From positions 1 through 64,000 of the forward strand of contig SADC01000861.1 in the NCBI GenBank assembly GCA_004194705.1: 64,000 nt of DNA, given 5' to 3'. Below, in pieces: positions 23,001 to 35,000 of the stretch. The notes under the pieces are model-generated. The model had not been told where the DNA came from. It made no database searches and saw nothing but the letters and a program-made list of their open reading frames with translations. The DNA comes from Ditylenchus dipsaci. Taxonomy: Eukaryota > Nematoda > Chromadorea > Rhabditida > Anguinidae. Both the position numbers and the translations under genes were made by a program. Positions within the stretch are counted from its first letter, which is position 1; each line of letters starts with the position of its first letter.

Positions 23001-26000
23001 CAATTAGCCTGTACCCGAAATTTTGAAGAAGGCGAAAAAAACAAAAACAAAGCGATAATTAATTTAAATAAAATTTGTTGTGCTGTTACGTGCATTTGTC
23101 CGAATTTTGACTCGACCGGTCAAAAATTTTGACCTTCGACCCGACTAGTCGAAAATTTCGACCTTCGACTCGACCGGTCGAAATTTTTCGACTTCGACCT
23201 TCGACTCGACCCGACCGGTCGAAAATTTCGACTTCGACCTTCGACTCGACCCGACCGGTCGAAAATTTCGACTTTCGACCTTCGACTCGACCCGACCGGT
23301 CGAAAATTTCGACCGGTCGACAACCCTAAATAAGAGTGCACTTGAAGACTCTTCGCTCAGCCTAGTCCAAGCAGTTTCCTAGAAATGACAATGATAAGAA
23401 CCAGCCAATACAAAAGATCACGTGCTAAGAATGAACGTAGTATCATGATAAAAAGGGGCATATGCAAGTAGCGCCGACAATTTTTTCAGTACTTTAGTTC
23501 ATTTTTATACAAAAAATTATTAAAAAAGTTCAGAGCACGACGTTTTTTAAAAGCTGTAGCCTAATCTTACATAAAAAAATATAATGCTTAAAAGTGTAAT
23601 AAAATCTATGAAGACTTTTAGTGAGTCAGTTTATTGTAAACCCAGACAATGTCGACATTGAGGCCGAAGAACCCAAACAAGTTACAGAAGACGATTCTTT
23701 CAATGCCTTAAACGTAGAAATATTTATAAAAACACTTTTTCTTTTAAAATCCTTTATTTTAAAGGAAATCATAAAAACCGCAGCCCTGTCTACAAATCCA
23801 CATTCAAGTCCGACTAGAGAAGCTGTAGTTGTGCAAGAAGATGGCTCAATGATCCTAGCAATGTTTCTAAAGACATCTCAATGGATTCAGATTCTTCCGG
23901 CAAAGAAGATTTAGAAAGGTCTCTCAAGCTTAGTGACCAAGAACTACAAAATGATCTAGATTATTCTTCTTCCGAAGAGCCGTTGTGCCACCAACTCCAT
24001 ATATTCCCCAAGGAGAATCCAGTCTACCTGCTCGTCAAAGAACCTATTCTCTGTACCCTAGTGCCTGCACCTATACCAGAGCGCTGTCTGATTCTTCGTC
24101 TAATGTTGAGAGCACCATTTGCTTGAGTTCTCCTGAGCTTAATACTCCTCAGTCAAATTTCATTCCAAAGTCTATTTTGAAGTCAAGTGGAAGCAGTAAA
24201 AATGCTAGTTCTACTAATAACGAGAGCCATAGACGTGTAACACTGCTGTTTCCAGAAGAGGAGGAGATGAACGATCCAGAAATGATCTTGCCTACAATTC
24301 TGATGACTCGGGAGAGGAAGCTAATGTTCACGGTAAATTTTTAAGGGCGCAAGGTGCTTAATGGTTAGAAATGAGCGCACTTACTTATCTTGCGAGGGAA
24401 CCTCACATAGTGTCCGTAAGCTATTAAAAACCTAATATACCATTTGATAGCTCTTCGAAAATCCTTATTTGACTTAGATATCCAATTTTTACCCTGAGTT
24501 GATTTAAGGGTTAAAAATGCGTTCAAAAGTATATAGTCTCATTGAAAAATATAATTAATGGTATTGAAGACTGATTTGAGTATGTGACTTGGTGGCTTAG
24601 TGGGTAGTGTTGTTGATGCCATGGTAATGCTTTCGAGTTCGATTCCCACCCTCTGCTTTTTGTTTTTTTTTATATTTTTTCTCGTAAAAGCCCAAGTGCA
24701 CCCTCCCCCCCCTAAGTGGGTCATTTTTTTACATATTTTTTTTATTGTTTTTTATGTTATTGTCTTGAAGGGAAAGTCATTATTTTCAACTTTTTTAACT
24801 ACCTGAACCATCTGGACGGTATCCAAACCGTCTTGACAGTACCCAAATCACCTGGACAGTGCCTGAACCAGCTGGATAACAATTCAACTAACTAGATAGT
24901 TGTTAAATCACATGAAAAGTGCTCACAGCGTATGGATAGGACTCAATCACCTTCAAGTTATTAAATTACCTGGATACTACTCAACCGCCTGGATGGTACC
25001 CTAAACCCTCTGAAGGGTACTCAAACGACCGAAATCGTTTGGACCGAAAAACGACCGAAATGGTGGTAGTCGAACTCAAGAGCATTACCATGGCAATAAC
25101 TCACTGCCATAGTTGCACGCAACAATTTTGGGCGCCAGGCGCCGGCACCGGTGGCGTGGTTTTCAAAAATAGGCTCCAGGCACCGGCGCCGGCGCCAGTG
25201 GGCGCCGGCTATTCTGAAGGCGCCGGGCGCCGGAAAAGTCTAAAAGTACCGTATTTCTTCTAATAAGCGCGCCGGCGCGCTTATTATTCAAACCCCCAAA
25301 AATCGGAAAATTCGGAATTCGATTTCGAGATTTTTGGGTGCTCAACTAAAATCTAAAAAGTGGAATCGGTACAGCTCGTGGGAGTTAAGAAAACGTATCA
25401 AACAGCTTTGGAATAAAAATTCTCTGAGCTGAGATATAGGCCCTCAAGTAGGGTGCGCGCTTATTAGAGCATGCGCGCTATTAGAGGAAATACGGTAACT
25501 GAAAAATGTTTGTTTCACAAAAAAGTTCGGTTTTTTCATTATCAATAAGAAAAGTGACATGAATTTATCATTCTCTTGTTATACATAAAATGGTTATACA
25601 TTTTCACAATTATCGATACGTTAGACTTTATCCTTCAGCTGTTCGCATTGAAGTAATAAGCACGTGCAATTCACAGCCGCTGTGCTTGCACAAATAAACA
25701 AGATGTCATACGCTAGCATGACCAGTGATAACAGAAACCTAGACCAATAATAAGCTTGTTAAGTCACTTAACTTAAGTGCATGCAAAATTAGTGTAAGTT
25801 AAAGTTTAGTGTAACAAGTTCAAAGTTCAATTGCTGAAACTTCTTCAATTTCATGATTTTCTGGTTAACTATATGTACAAAAAGAATAAATCGTGTTATT
25901 TTTTAAAGCGAAAATCAATAAAAAAATTAAAAAGATTGCAAATTTTTCGAAAAAAGACATATTGGAGAAAATACTAAAATTGCTTGAAAACCGGGCGCCG

Positions 26001-29000
26001 GCGCCGGAGTTTTTCAAAATCGGCGCCGAGCGCCGATTTTTTTTGAAAATTTTCGGGGCGCACACCGGCGCCCGTGCAACTATGCTCACTACCCACCAGT
26101 GATGTTTTGCGTACACATGTTTTGTGTTGCGGTTTTATTTTCGTAAACAAATGTACACAAAAGATTTCGAGTTTTTCTTTTTGAACATTTATAAAAATTT
26201 TGTACATTTGTACACAAATCAAATTTCAGGATTCTTCGTGTAAGTTTGTGTACATATGAAGTACACATATGAAAAATATTGTACTAAACAACAAAATTTT
26301 GTTGCATCAAAATGTGTACTTCACTGATAATTTTACAAAAAACATAGTTTTCGGGAAAAATGTGCACAATAACAATTCACGCCTAAATCTCGATCTTATC
26401 ATTGGGATTTTAAAAACCGGATAAGAACCTAAAGGTTTTACATTCAAGTATTATATACATTTATCAGATTTTTACCAGGATTTTGCTTTTTCTTGTGTTC
26501 CTACAACATCTTTCATATGTGAATTTCATATGTACACAAACGTGAACGAAGAATTCTTAAATTTATTTGTGTACACAAACGCACACAAAGATATTTTGAT
26601 TTTTGTACAGAAATCAAAATGAGAAAATTCAAATTTTCATAAACGTTAAAAAACAAAAACACGATATGTTTTGTTTGTTATGTGTACAAAATAAAAAATT
26701 TTCGAACACAAGAATTTGTGAATAAAGTAACACTGCTACCCACTGCACCACCAAGCGGCAACCTGTGGTCGACGTTGTTAGTGAGTTAGACTGGTGTACG
26801 ATCAGTCCGTTCCACGATCAGTTCGCCTCATTTTTTTTGAGATTAGGCTTAGGCAAGGGTAGGTCAGCGTATATTAGGACGGACTCAAGCATGTTCCCCG
26901 AATTAAATACGATACAAAAAGTTAAAAAAATATGTTTAGGTGACTTTTTTGTGACATAATGGTCATTTTTAAAAACGGGGCGAACTGATCTTTTATCGAA
27001 CTGACCTGTCTCCAGTTCGATTCCCAGTGCCTGCTCTGCTTTTTTAATAAATCAATTATAACTTTACTGAAAAAAATTCTGAATATTTTTGCAATAAAAA
27101 GGTGTTACGCGCCCATTCAAACATTAACAATTTTCGTACACGGCAACGGCAATGGTCCTTTAAGCACGTTTCAGAAGCTAAATGTTGAAAAAGATAATCT
27201 GGTGTGATTTTGGAGAGGACCTTATACATGTTACCACAAAATGTTACCACAGCGTTAATAACTCGATTTTCATCATGAGTTACTTTAACAATAACTCGAA
27301 ATCCTATGACTGCCCATTTCGTATTTCGAAGTTGTCTGACGAAGATATGAAACGCTTTTCAAGTAAAGGAACAGGCCAACTGTTTAACTTCTATTTGCCT
27401 GAAGGATCATAGCCGTCGCTGAAAACGAGAATTTTATATGTTTGAATTCGCGCGGGACAGTTGTTTTTCGTCTTTTATTGTAATCTTTTGAGTAGGATTG
27501 AACAATGGTCAATTGACCGGTCAATTGGCCGTCAATTGACCGGTCAATTAATATTAGTTGACTGCTCGATAAGAAATCGGTCAATTGTTCCCCGCCATTT
27601 ACGAATTTATTTTACGGCATATTTGCATTTTTACTTCATTTTAATCTGTTTGATATCGGAAAATGGATGATTAATACATAAATTTCAGACTAACGAATGC
27701 TCTAGAAACTGGACTATAATAGTAAATTATTGTCCCAAATTGGAATTCCCAATACAGTCAACTATCCCCTCAATCAACGATTTTAGTACAGTCAACTATC
27801 GCAATACAGTCAATGATACTAAAAGTTGACTCTCCAATCGTGCTAATAAGTGCTCCCTTACAGTCATAGGCGTACAGTTTGAAAAACTAAAAACTAACGA
27901 AAAAAAATATAGTTTGAAAACTTAAAGCCACTTGATATCAATCCTCGCAACTAGTTACTGATATTTGTGAATTTGAATCTTGGCGCGAATTTTAGCAACC
28001 CTGCAAAATACTGTCCTCGTCTCGTATAAAGCCCTAAAGTTTTTAGGCCACTGAAATCAGCTTAAGGCGGAAAGGGTGGTCTTATATTAAAGTACTACTC
28101 AAAAATGTCAATTTTCAGTCAAAATTGACGAAGAAGATGATCCAGAACAGTCACAATTTAATGAAAAACTATCCACTAGCGATGCAGACAAAATGGAAAC
28201 TGAGCAATCTGAGCACTTTGAAAAAGAGGCTGAAGAGAAAGACTTTGAATTGTTCGAAAATGACTCTGACGACTCGTCCTGTGTCAGTTTGACCTACTCA
28301 AAATTTGCTGGTCACATGGACTCTATGAAAGTAATGATCGATGATAATGTTGAAGAAGTCCCTGAAAAGCAGCAAAGTAAGCTAGTCATGTTTTAATTTT
28401 TCAAATTCAAAGATCTTTTGCCGCAAATTGAGTAGCAAAGGGCTATTTCGACAGCTAAATTTACCAACAGGCTGACCCGAAAAAATTTACGCAGGTGGCC
28501 ACTTGGACCATTAATTTTTTCTTTTGATTTTCTATTATCTATGAAAATTGATAAAAATAGATAAGCTACCTGGCAGCTTGTCCATTAATTACAAAGTGTG
28601 ATAAAATAGCATTGGAAATGAATTGTCAATAACAAAGTCATGATAAAAAGTACCCTGTACAGTGGCGGACAAAATATGGACCAATGAAATTTTCCAGATT
28701 TTTTTACGAAAAATGCCTTTTACATAAATAATTGTGAAATGAAAATAAAAATCCAAATAGACAGTTTTGTAGGAAATTTCATGCTCTACAAAACTGTCAT
28801 TACTGTTTAATATGTTTGTCATAAATTATGGTAAACAAAACTACGAAATTAAAAAAAACAAAAAAAAAATTGGATTGGATTTTTATTTTCATTTGAAAAT
28901 TATTTCTGTAAAAGGCATTTTTCGTAAAAAAATTTGGAAAATTTGATCGATCCATATGTTTTGGCCGCCACTGTATATCTTAATCATTCAGTTAACCTTG

Positions 29001-32000
29001 ACCCTAATATTAAATCAGCTTAAGGGACAAAGGTTATTTTTTGTTTATTTTTTTTTTTTTAATTTTAGAATCACAAGAACAAGTTTGAAAAAATACATTT
29101 ACACCTTTAAATATATTTTTTGTGCAAAAAGTTTATTGGTATAAAAAAGGAAAGAAAAAGTTTTGCCTTGGTCCCCCAAGCTCATATACTGGTTGGGATC
29201 AAGGTTAATTGAGTGGTTGGATTAAAGGTAAAGTGTTTCATTTTGAACTCAAAAAGTTGCTAATTTAGGTTCAACCACAAAGCTTTCTTATTTGAACATT
29301 TTAGAGCGAGTCTCGTTTGGCAAAAGCTCGAAATCTGAAAAAATGCAAACCATTACAAAGACAACGTGTAGACCATCTAACAAAGAAACTAGTTGTAAGT
29401 GTTTAGCTTTAAGCTGTTAGTTATTTTAAAAATAGTTCAGCCACTCATTTTTTGGGTGGTATTTGATTTTTCCCATAGAATAGTGAAAAATGGCGTTAGA
29501 ATATTTAATTTCGTCCATATATTTGTGTTGCCTGTAGAATTCTCAATTTCGCACGTAGATTTTTTAATTTTGGCCGTACTCGCTCAAAATCATGTTCTAA
29601 CCACTTTTTAAAATGCTCACGAGCCTGAAACAGGCTGAAAAAAGATGTTTTAAGAGTGTAGATGACACTTTTTCAAAAAAATTTTTAGCTAAAATTTTCA
29701 GACAATTGGTATCTCAGGCCAAAAGTCTCATTCCAAAAATTTTGGTCAAAAACTTTTTTTTCGAAAATGTGTCATCTACACCTTGAAACATATTACCAGC
29801 ATGTTTCAGGTCCGTGAGAATTTTTAAAAGTGGTTTAAATATTTTTTTTTATATGGCAAAATTCAAAAATATACGCGCAAAATTAAGATTTGTACGGGCA
29901 ATTTTCAAAATTCTACGGGCAACACAAATCTACGGGCAAAATTTGATATTACTCATTCTTTCGAATGAGTGTTTAACAGTTTATTCACGATTCATTAAAA
30001 TAGTATAATTAGATGGGTCAAAGTGATAAACAGAATGGTTATTTTGCAAAAGTTTTCAGGGTTGTCAAGTTGTCAGCAACAACATCTTAGTTTTATATTG
30101 TAGCTCACTTCAATAGCTACAAGACCTACTTTGAGAGATTTTTGTGAGAATATGAAAGTTGAGATATGGCCTCTTGAAAAAAAAATCAATTTATTCGAAA
30201 AATGATCAAAGTCTGGAAAAATTTTGAAAAACTTGGATTTTGGTAATCTTTCGAAGAATTGGATTTTTTTCAAGAGGCCATAACTCAATCTTCACATTTT
30301 CAAAAATTTATCTCTGAAATAGGTCTTGTATCTCTTGAAGTACGCTACAAGATGAAAATATGACAACTTGACAACCTGTAAACTTTTGCAAAATAACCAA
30401 TCTGTAACAGATTATCTGTTTATCACTTTTACCCGCCTTAAAACGTTGTTTACATTTTATGCTCTACACATATTTTCATGAATCGTAAATAAACTGTTAA
30501 CCACTCATTCGAAAATGGAGGAATAGGACTTCTTAGCGCAATTTCATAATCTTCCATGACTCATATTTATGGCTGAGAAAAAAGTCTATGAAAAAAGCGC
30601 GGATTATTTTTGACTAAGCCAATAGTATAGACCCTTTATTAATTTATCTCAGCTTTTCTACTTCAATCGCCTCAAGTATTTCGGTGCAGCACGTGTCCCA
30701 GATACTTCAGCGATAAATCAGATGCTGCGCTCGTCAAAAGAAGTTTTTCAACCATCGAAGAGCTGAAACAACACATGAATGAATGGCACTTGATTGAGCA
30801 ACAAAATAGTAGCAGCTTTTTGGTAAGAATTTATTTAATTGAACAAAGTGTGATTCTAAAATGTTTAAAATGCAATTTTCAGAATAGCAGCAAAGCAGAC
30901 AGTTCTGTCTCAGACAGTTTGTCAGATTGCTTTTCTGACAAAGAAAAGAGCAAGCTGCCATCAATGAACCAAGCAGTAGACAAAGTCGATCAATATGCCG
31001 CCAACAACCAAGCGAACAGTTCAATAAAACAATCTGAAACAGTCAGCCCAAGAAAAAAGATGGTCAAGATAGCAATCAAGAGGTATATAATTTGAGGATA
31101 GCAGATTCGTAAGCATTAATTAAACAAATGTAGCTAAAGTAAAACAGATGTAGCTAAAGTTATTTTCATTACCGGCTTTTTTAAATTTGTCTAAAAAGTT
31201 GAAATTTTTCAGCTTTTTTATAGAACTTAATTACTACACTTTATCTAATAGAAGACCCGGGTCTTACACTTCAACCACCCAAAACCCGGAAAAGTTTGAG
31301 CATGATTTCGAAATTTTAAGGTGTTCAACCGAATTCTGGAAAGATTAATCAGTAGACTATATGAAAGTTAAAGAAAGACAGATTTTAAGGAATTATTTTG
31401 GGCTAAAGTTTACAATGTGACCTCTCCCGGAATCGTGTTTAAACCACTCCTAGGGCAATAAAACATGCTTAGAACGATAGAAAACATGATTTTAGGACTT
31501 GGGAAGCATTTAAAAAAAAATTGACCCACAAGAGGGGGGGGGGCATGGTTTTTTGGTTGAGAGCGGAAGGGAATAAAATGGGGTCACTAATCACAGTGAG
31601 CCCACTAATGAGAAGATGCATTTAATTCCAAGCCCCCAAGCCCCAGAAGGGGGCGCAGAGGGCTTGAGAGTTATACATGCGCGCACTCCCTTTACCTTGG
31701 ACGTGATTCCGAGAAGTACTCGTGATCAAAAATGCGTATAGAGTAACTTTTTACCACGGATTAGTCGAAAAACATGGTGAGACAGCCAGAAAAATACAAT
31801 CATCTGCTTTTTACGGTTTTCTTTTTACTCCCTTCCCTTCCCAATACAGTCGAGTCTCGATATAACGCGACCCCTCGGGACCGTAAAAGGTCGCGGTATA
31901 ACAGGGGTCGCGTTATATCGCGACTCGACTGTACTGCCTCATTCCCTTTAAAAATCAAAAGGCGCCAATTCAAAATAATGAATTTTTGACTAGAAACCCC

Positions 32001-35000
32001 ATGATACTTCCTGTGGTCAATTTAAAAAAATGCTTTCCCAATCCTAAAACATGTTTTCTATCGATCTTAGCATGTTTTATTGCCTTAGGAGTGGTTTTAA
32101 ACGCGATTCCTGGAGAAGGTCACATTGTGCACTCCAGCGGTATTTTGACTAGTAAATAAATTTCGCAAGCTCAATTTGATTTAATTATTTTCCAAACTCC
32201 TACTTTTTCACATCAATCGATATCACCATGAATCCACCCGAAAAGAAATTATCAGATACAAATTTCGAAACAAATTTTTTCGTAAAATTTGCCATGGTGC
32301 ATTACTAACTGTTTCAGAACTTACGTTTTTATCAGTGCTCTAGTGGACATGGTTATATACAAGTTTATGATGAAAAATAAAAAAAACGCTCAAAAGCAGG
32401 GCTAAATTTTTAGTATAAGGTTGCATATGACTATTCTTGCAAAAGTTGCGAAATAAAAAAATTCTAGAAAAAATTTCGGGAATTTCGTAGTTTTTGGAGA
32501 ACTATTGTTTTCTCGCAATTCTGAGGCATAGTCACATACAAACGTATACTCAAAACTAAGCGCTGCTTTCTCACCTTTTCGATTATAAACTTGTATATAA
32601 TCATGTCTACTAGAGCACCGATAGAAATGTAAGTTCTGTGAGTTCCGAAAGGTACCAGGATGACCCTAAACCACGGCTCGGAAACCAAAATTTCAAAAAA
32701 GGACATTTTGGTAAAATAAAAGACATTTGGTCAAAAAGTGCTATTTATCCAGTGCTTATTGATTTGAGCAACAAAATAAAGATTTTCACCTAAAATCTTA
32801 AAATTTCTAAAGATTTCGAATCTCAAATAAAGGACAAATCTTAAATAAAGGACGTTTCTGAACCTGCCCTAAATGCACTATGGCTAATATTACGAAAAAA
32901 TTGTAGTAATCAACCGCCACATCTACCGTCAACCGGTTGATTGATTTCCGGTTGATCAACCGGTTGAGAAAAGTGATCTACCGGTGCCCCACCGGCGAAT
33001 AAACTGGTAGATAACGCCGGTTGATTGGCCAAGACTGTATATGTCTATGTTTGTCAGAGTATTTTAAGAATGTCTAGTGCAATAAAGTGATGTTTAAAAA
33101 CTCATTTTGTAGGCCATTTAAGAGCTTTCTAACGGTATTTTTCATATGAAAATGTTAAAAAAACCAATGAAAAAGCGGTCACTATTAATGAACTACCATA
33201 TAAATGATAACATGTTTGAATTTTTTTAAGGAAAACACTTTTGCTTTCCGCCTTCTCTCCAGGTAGCCCTCGTCCCTTCAAGATCGAATTTCGAAGCCGG
33301 AAAACTAAAAAAATTGAAAGAAGTTTTTTTAAAAAGCTGTTAGATTTCACACATTAGTCATGACATCAAATTTCATCTCAATTTTATTATAATTTGACCA
33401 TCTTCGTAGTACATAATTGTTTTCCATAGATGACTATATATAAAAATTTCAGCATACCCAAGCTTCTACGAGCAAGACATGAACAGAAAAAAACAAGCTG
33501 ACCTCAACTCTGCAGTCGTCAAGACTTCATCAAAGCTTTCAAAGTCCGTTCCAGACAGCGACGATGACATTGCATAATTGACGAAAAGAAAGCATGTCGA
33601 CCATCTAGGCCTCAGAAAAGGACAGCTTTTCCCGTGTTTGATGTCATTCTGCCATCCACTCAAGAGTCTGTAGATTTAACTCTTTTCACCCAAAGAATGA
33701 CTTCCACTGGTCAAAGACTACTGATCAGCCATTGGGCTATGAATTCCGACAGAGCAAAAAGTCAATGTTCATTTGGGTTGTGGTCGAAGCCAGGAAGATG
33801 ACACCTGCCCTGTGCGCATAGCTATTCAATCTGAACTGCAAAATGGCAAAGCTAGAGGCATTTTCTTATCCTATCGTCAGCATGACCACGAGCAACCAGT
33901 CCTAGAAGACGATCCCGCTCTGCTGTTTACAGGTAACTTGATTTGTTATTATTTGGAGCTCTGGGCTTACTTGAATACCTTATTCTTTACAATTTCTGGG
34001 ATTCTACACAAAAAATTGTATTTGGTGACATAAACACAATAACAACCACAAAAAGGTTGTTGTAAAAGCAAGTTCAGTATACGCAGTACACGTATAGACT
34101 GCATTGATCCTTTATGCTCATTTCTTAAGCTTGAGTAATAATTCTGATTGAATTTGAATTTTTTTAAAGAGCTTTGAAAACCAAGGTGATTTGTAGGCTT
34201 GTCATTTACCGCCGTGAGTCAAGTTTTTTTTGAGTTAAGACTTTTGACAAAAGCTGACCAACCTGTATTTTTCTTCAACTTTGAGATAATTATTGTACTG
34301 AAACCTGAAAATCTTGAGATACCGTATTTCCTCTAATAGACCTCCGGTGTGTTTACTTTCAAGCCCTCGAAAATTCTGAAATTGTCTATCAAAAATGCCG
34401 TTAACTCTGAAATTCTATTCGATACCTAATTATTACAGGGGCGGCTTAAATTAGAGAAAAGACGGCGAACTAAACAGAAGGCTGCCTATTACCATGTGTA
34501 AAAAAAGTTTGGAGCGTACTTTTGAGCTCATCATTTAAAATAAAGATTTCAACAAGACATTTCAAAAAATAAGTTTCGTAGGCCTGTATCTCTTTTTTTC
34601 AAATAGTATATGAAATAAGCTAGATAATTCCGAAGGTCAGCGTTCAGCTCAAAACAGTTAAAAGGTCATTTGAAAAGTTAACGAAAATTTTCATCCATTT
34701 AACTGGTCCGTATTTTATTCTTGTTATCTTCAGCAAGATCGTAACATTGTTGAAGCGCAGTTCAACTGCTACAAAACCCATTTTTTACAGAATTTTTTAA
34801 TTTTGAGTGTTGAGGTATGGTCTTTTGCAAGAAAAATTTCTTCAAAAATCAATTTCTCCAAGTTTTTACGACTTTTCGATTTTGGTCATTTTGAAGAAAT
34901 TTATTTTTTCCAAAATCCAATATCTCAACATTTGGATTTCGAAAAAATTCTGTAAAGTAGGTTTTGTAGCTCAATTCGTGAACTGCGCTACAACATACTG

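Larger units (their letters stand above)
22011..23328. mobile_element. hAT-like composite element inside a coding exon, TCGACCGGTCGA word
   Basis: Perfect inverted termini TAGGGTTGTCGAC and GTCGACAACCCTA with a perfect 8-bp duplication AATAAGAG (22003-22010, 23329-23336). Subterminal regions of about 230 bp on each side repeat GACTCGACCGGTCGAAA-like words. Removing the element and one duplication joins the flanks as SNKSALEDSS in frame, so it lies in exon 2 of the PP1-motif gene. The centre carries exon-like coding fragments and a nested element (22802-23016). Confidence 0.88.
25060..26760 (-). repeat. tRNA-derived SINE split by two hAT insertions
   Basis: Minus-strand SINE related to 24588-24662: the B-box side GTCGAACTCAAGAGCATTAC lies at 25069-25088 and the A-box side CTACCCACTGCACCACCAAG at 26736-26755. 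Two hAT-like elements, 25108-26084 and 26097-26735, separate the halves and stand only 12 bases apart. Confidence 0.65.

Noticed and set aside
24219..24240. RRVTLLF in exon 4 as an RVxF motif
   Set aside because: The fourth position is Leu, not Phe or Trp; the RVSF in exon 6 fits properly.
24588..24662. Functional tRNA gene
   Set aside because: A and B boxes are present but the acceptor stem does not pair; it has a SINE-like T-rich tail and a second, broken copy nearby.
27500..27590. hAT-like element with TCAATTGACCGG word
   Set aside because: Word-like and palindromic, but no matching termini or 8-bp duplication could be identified.
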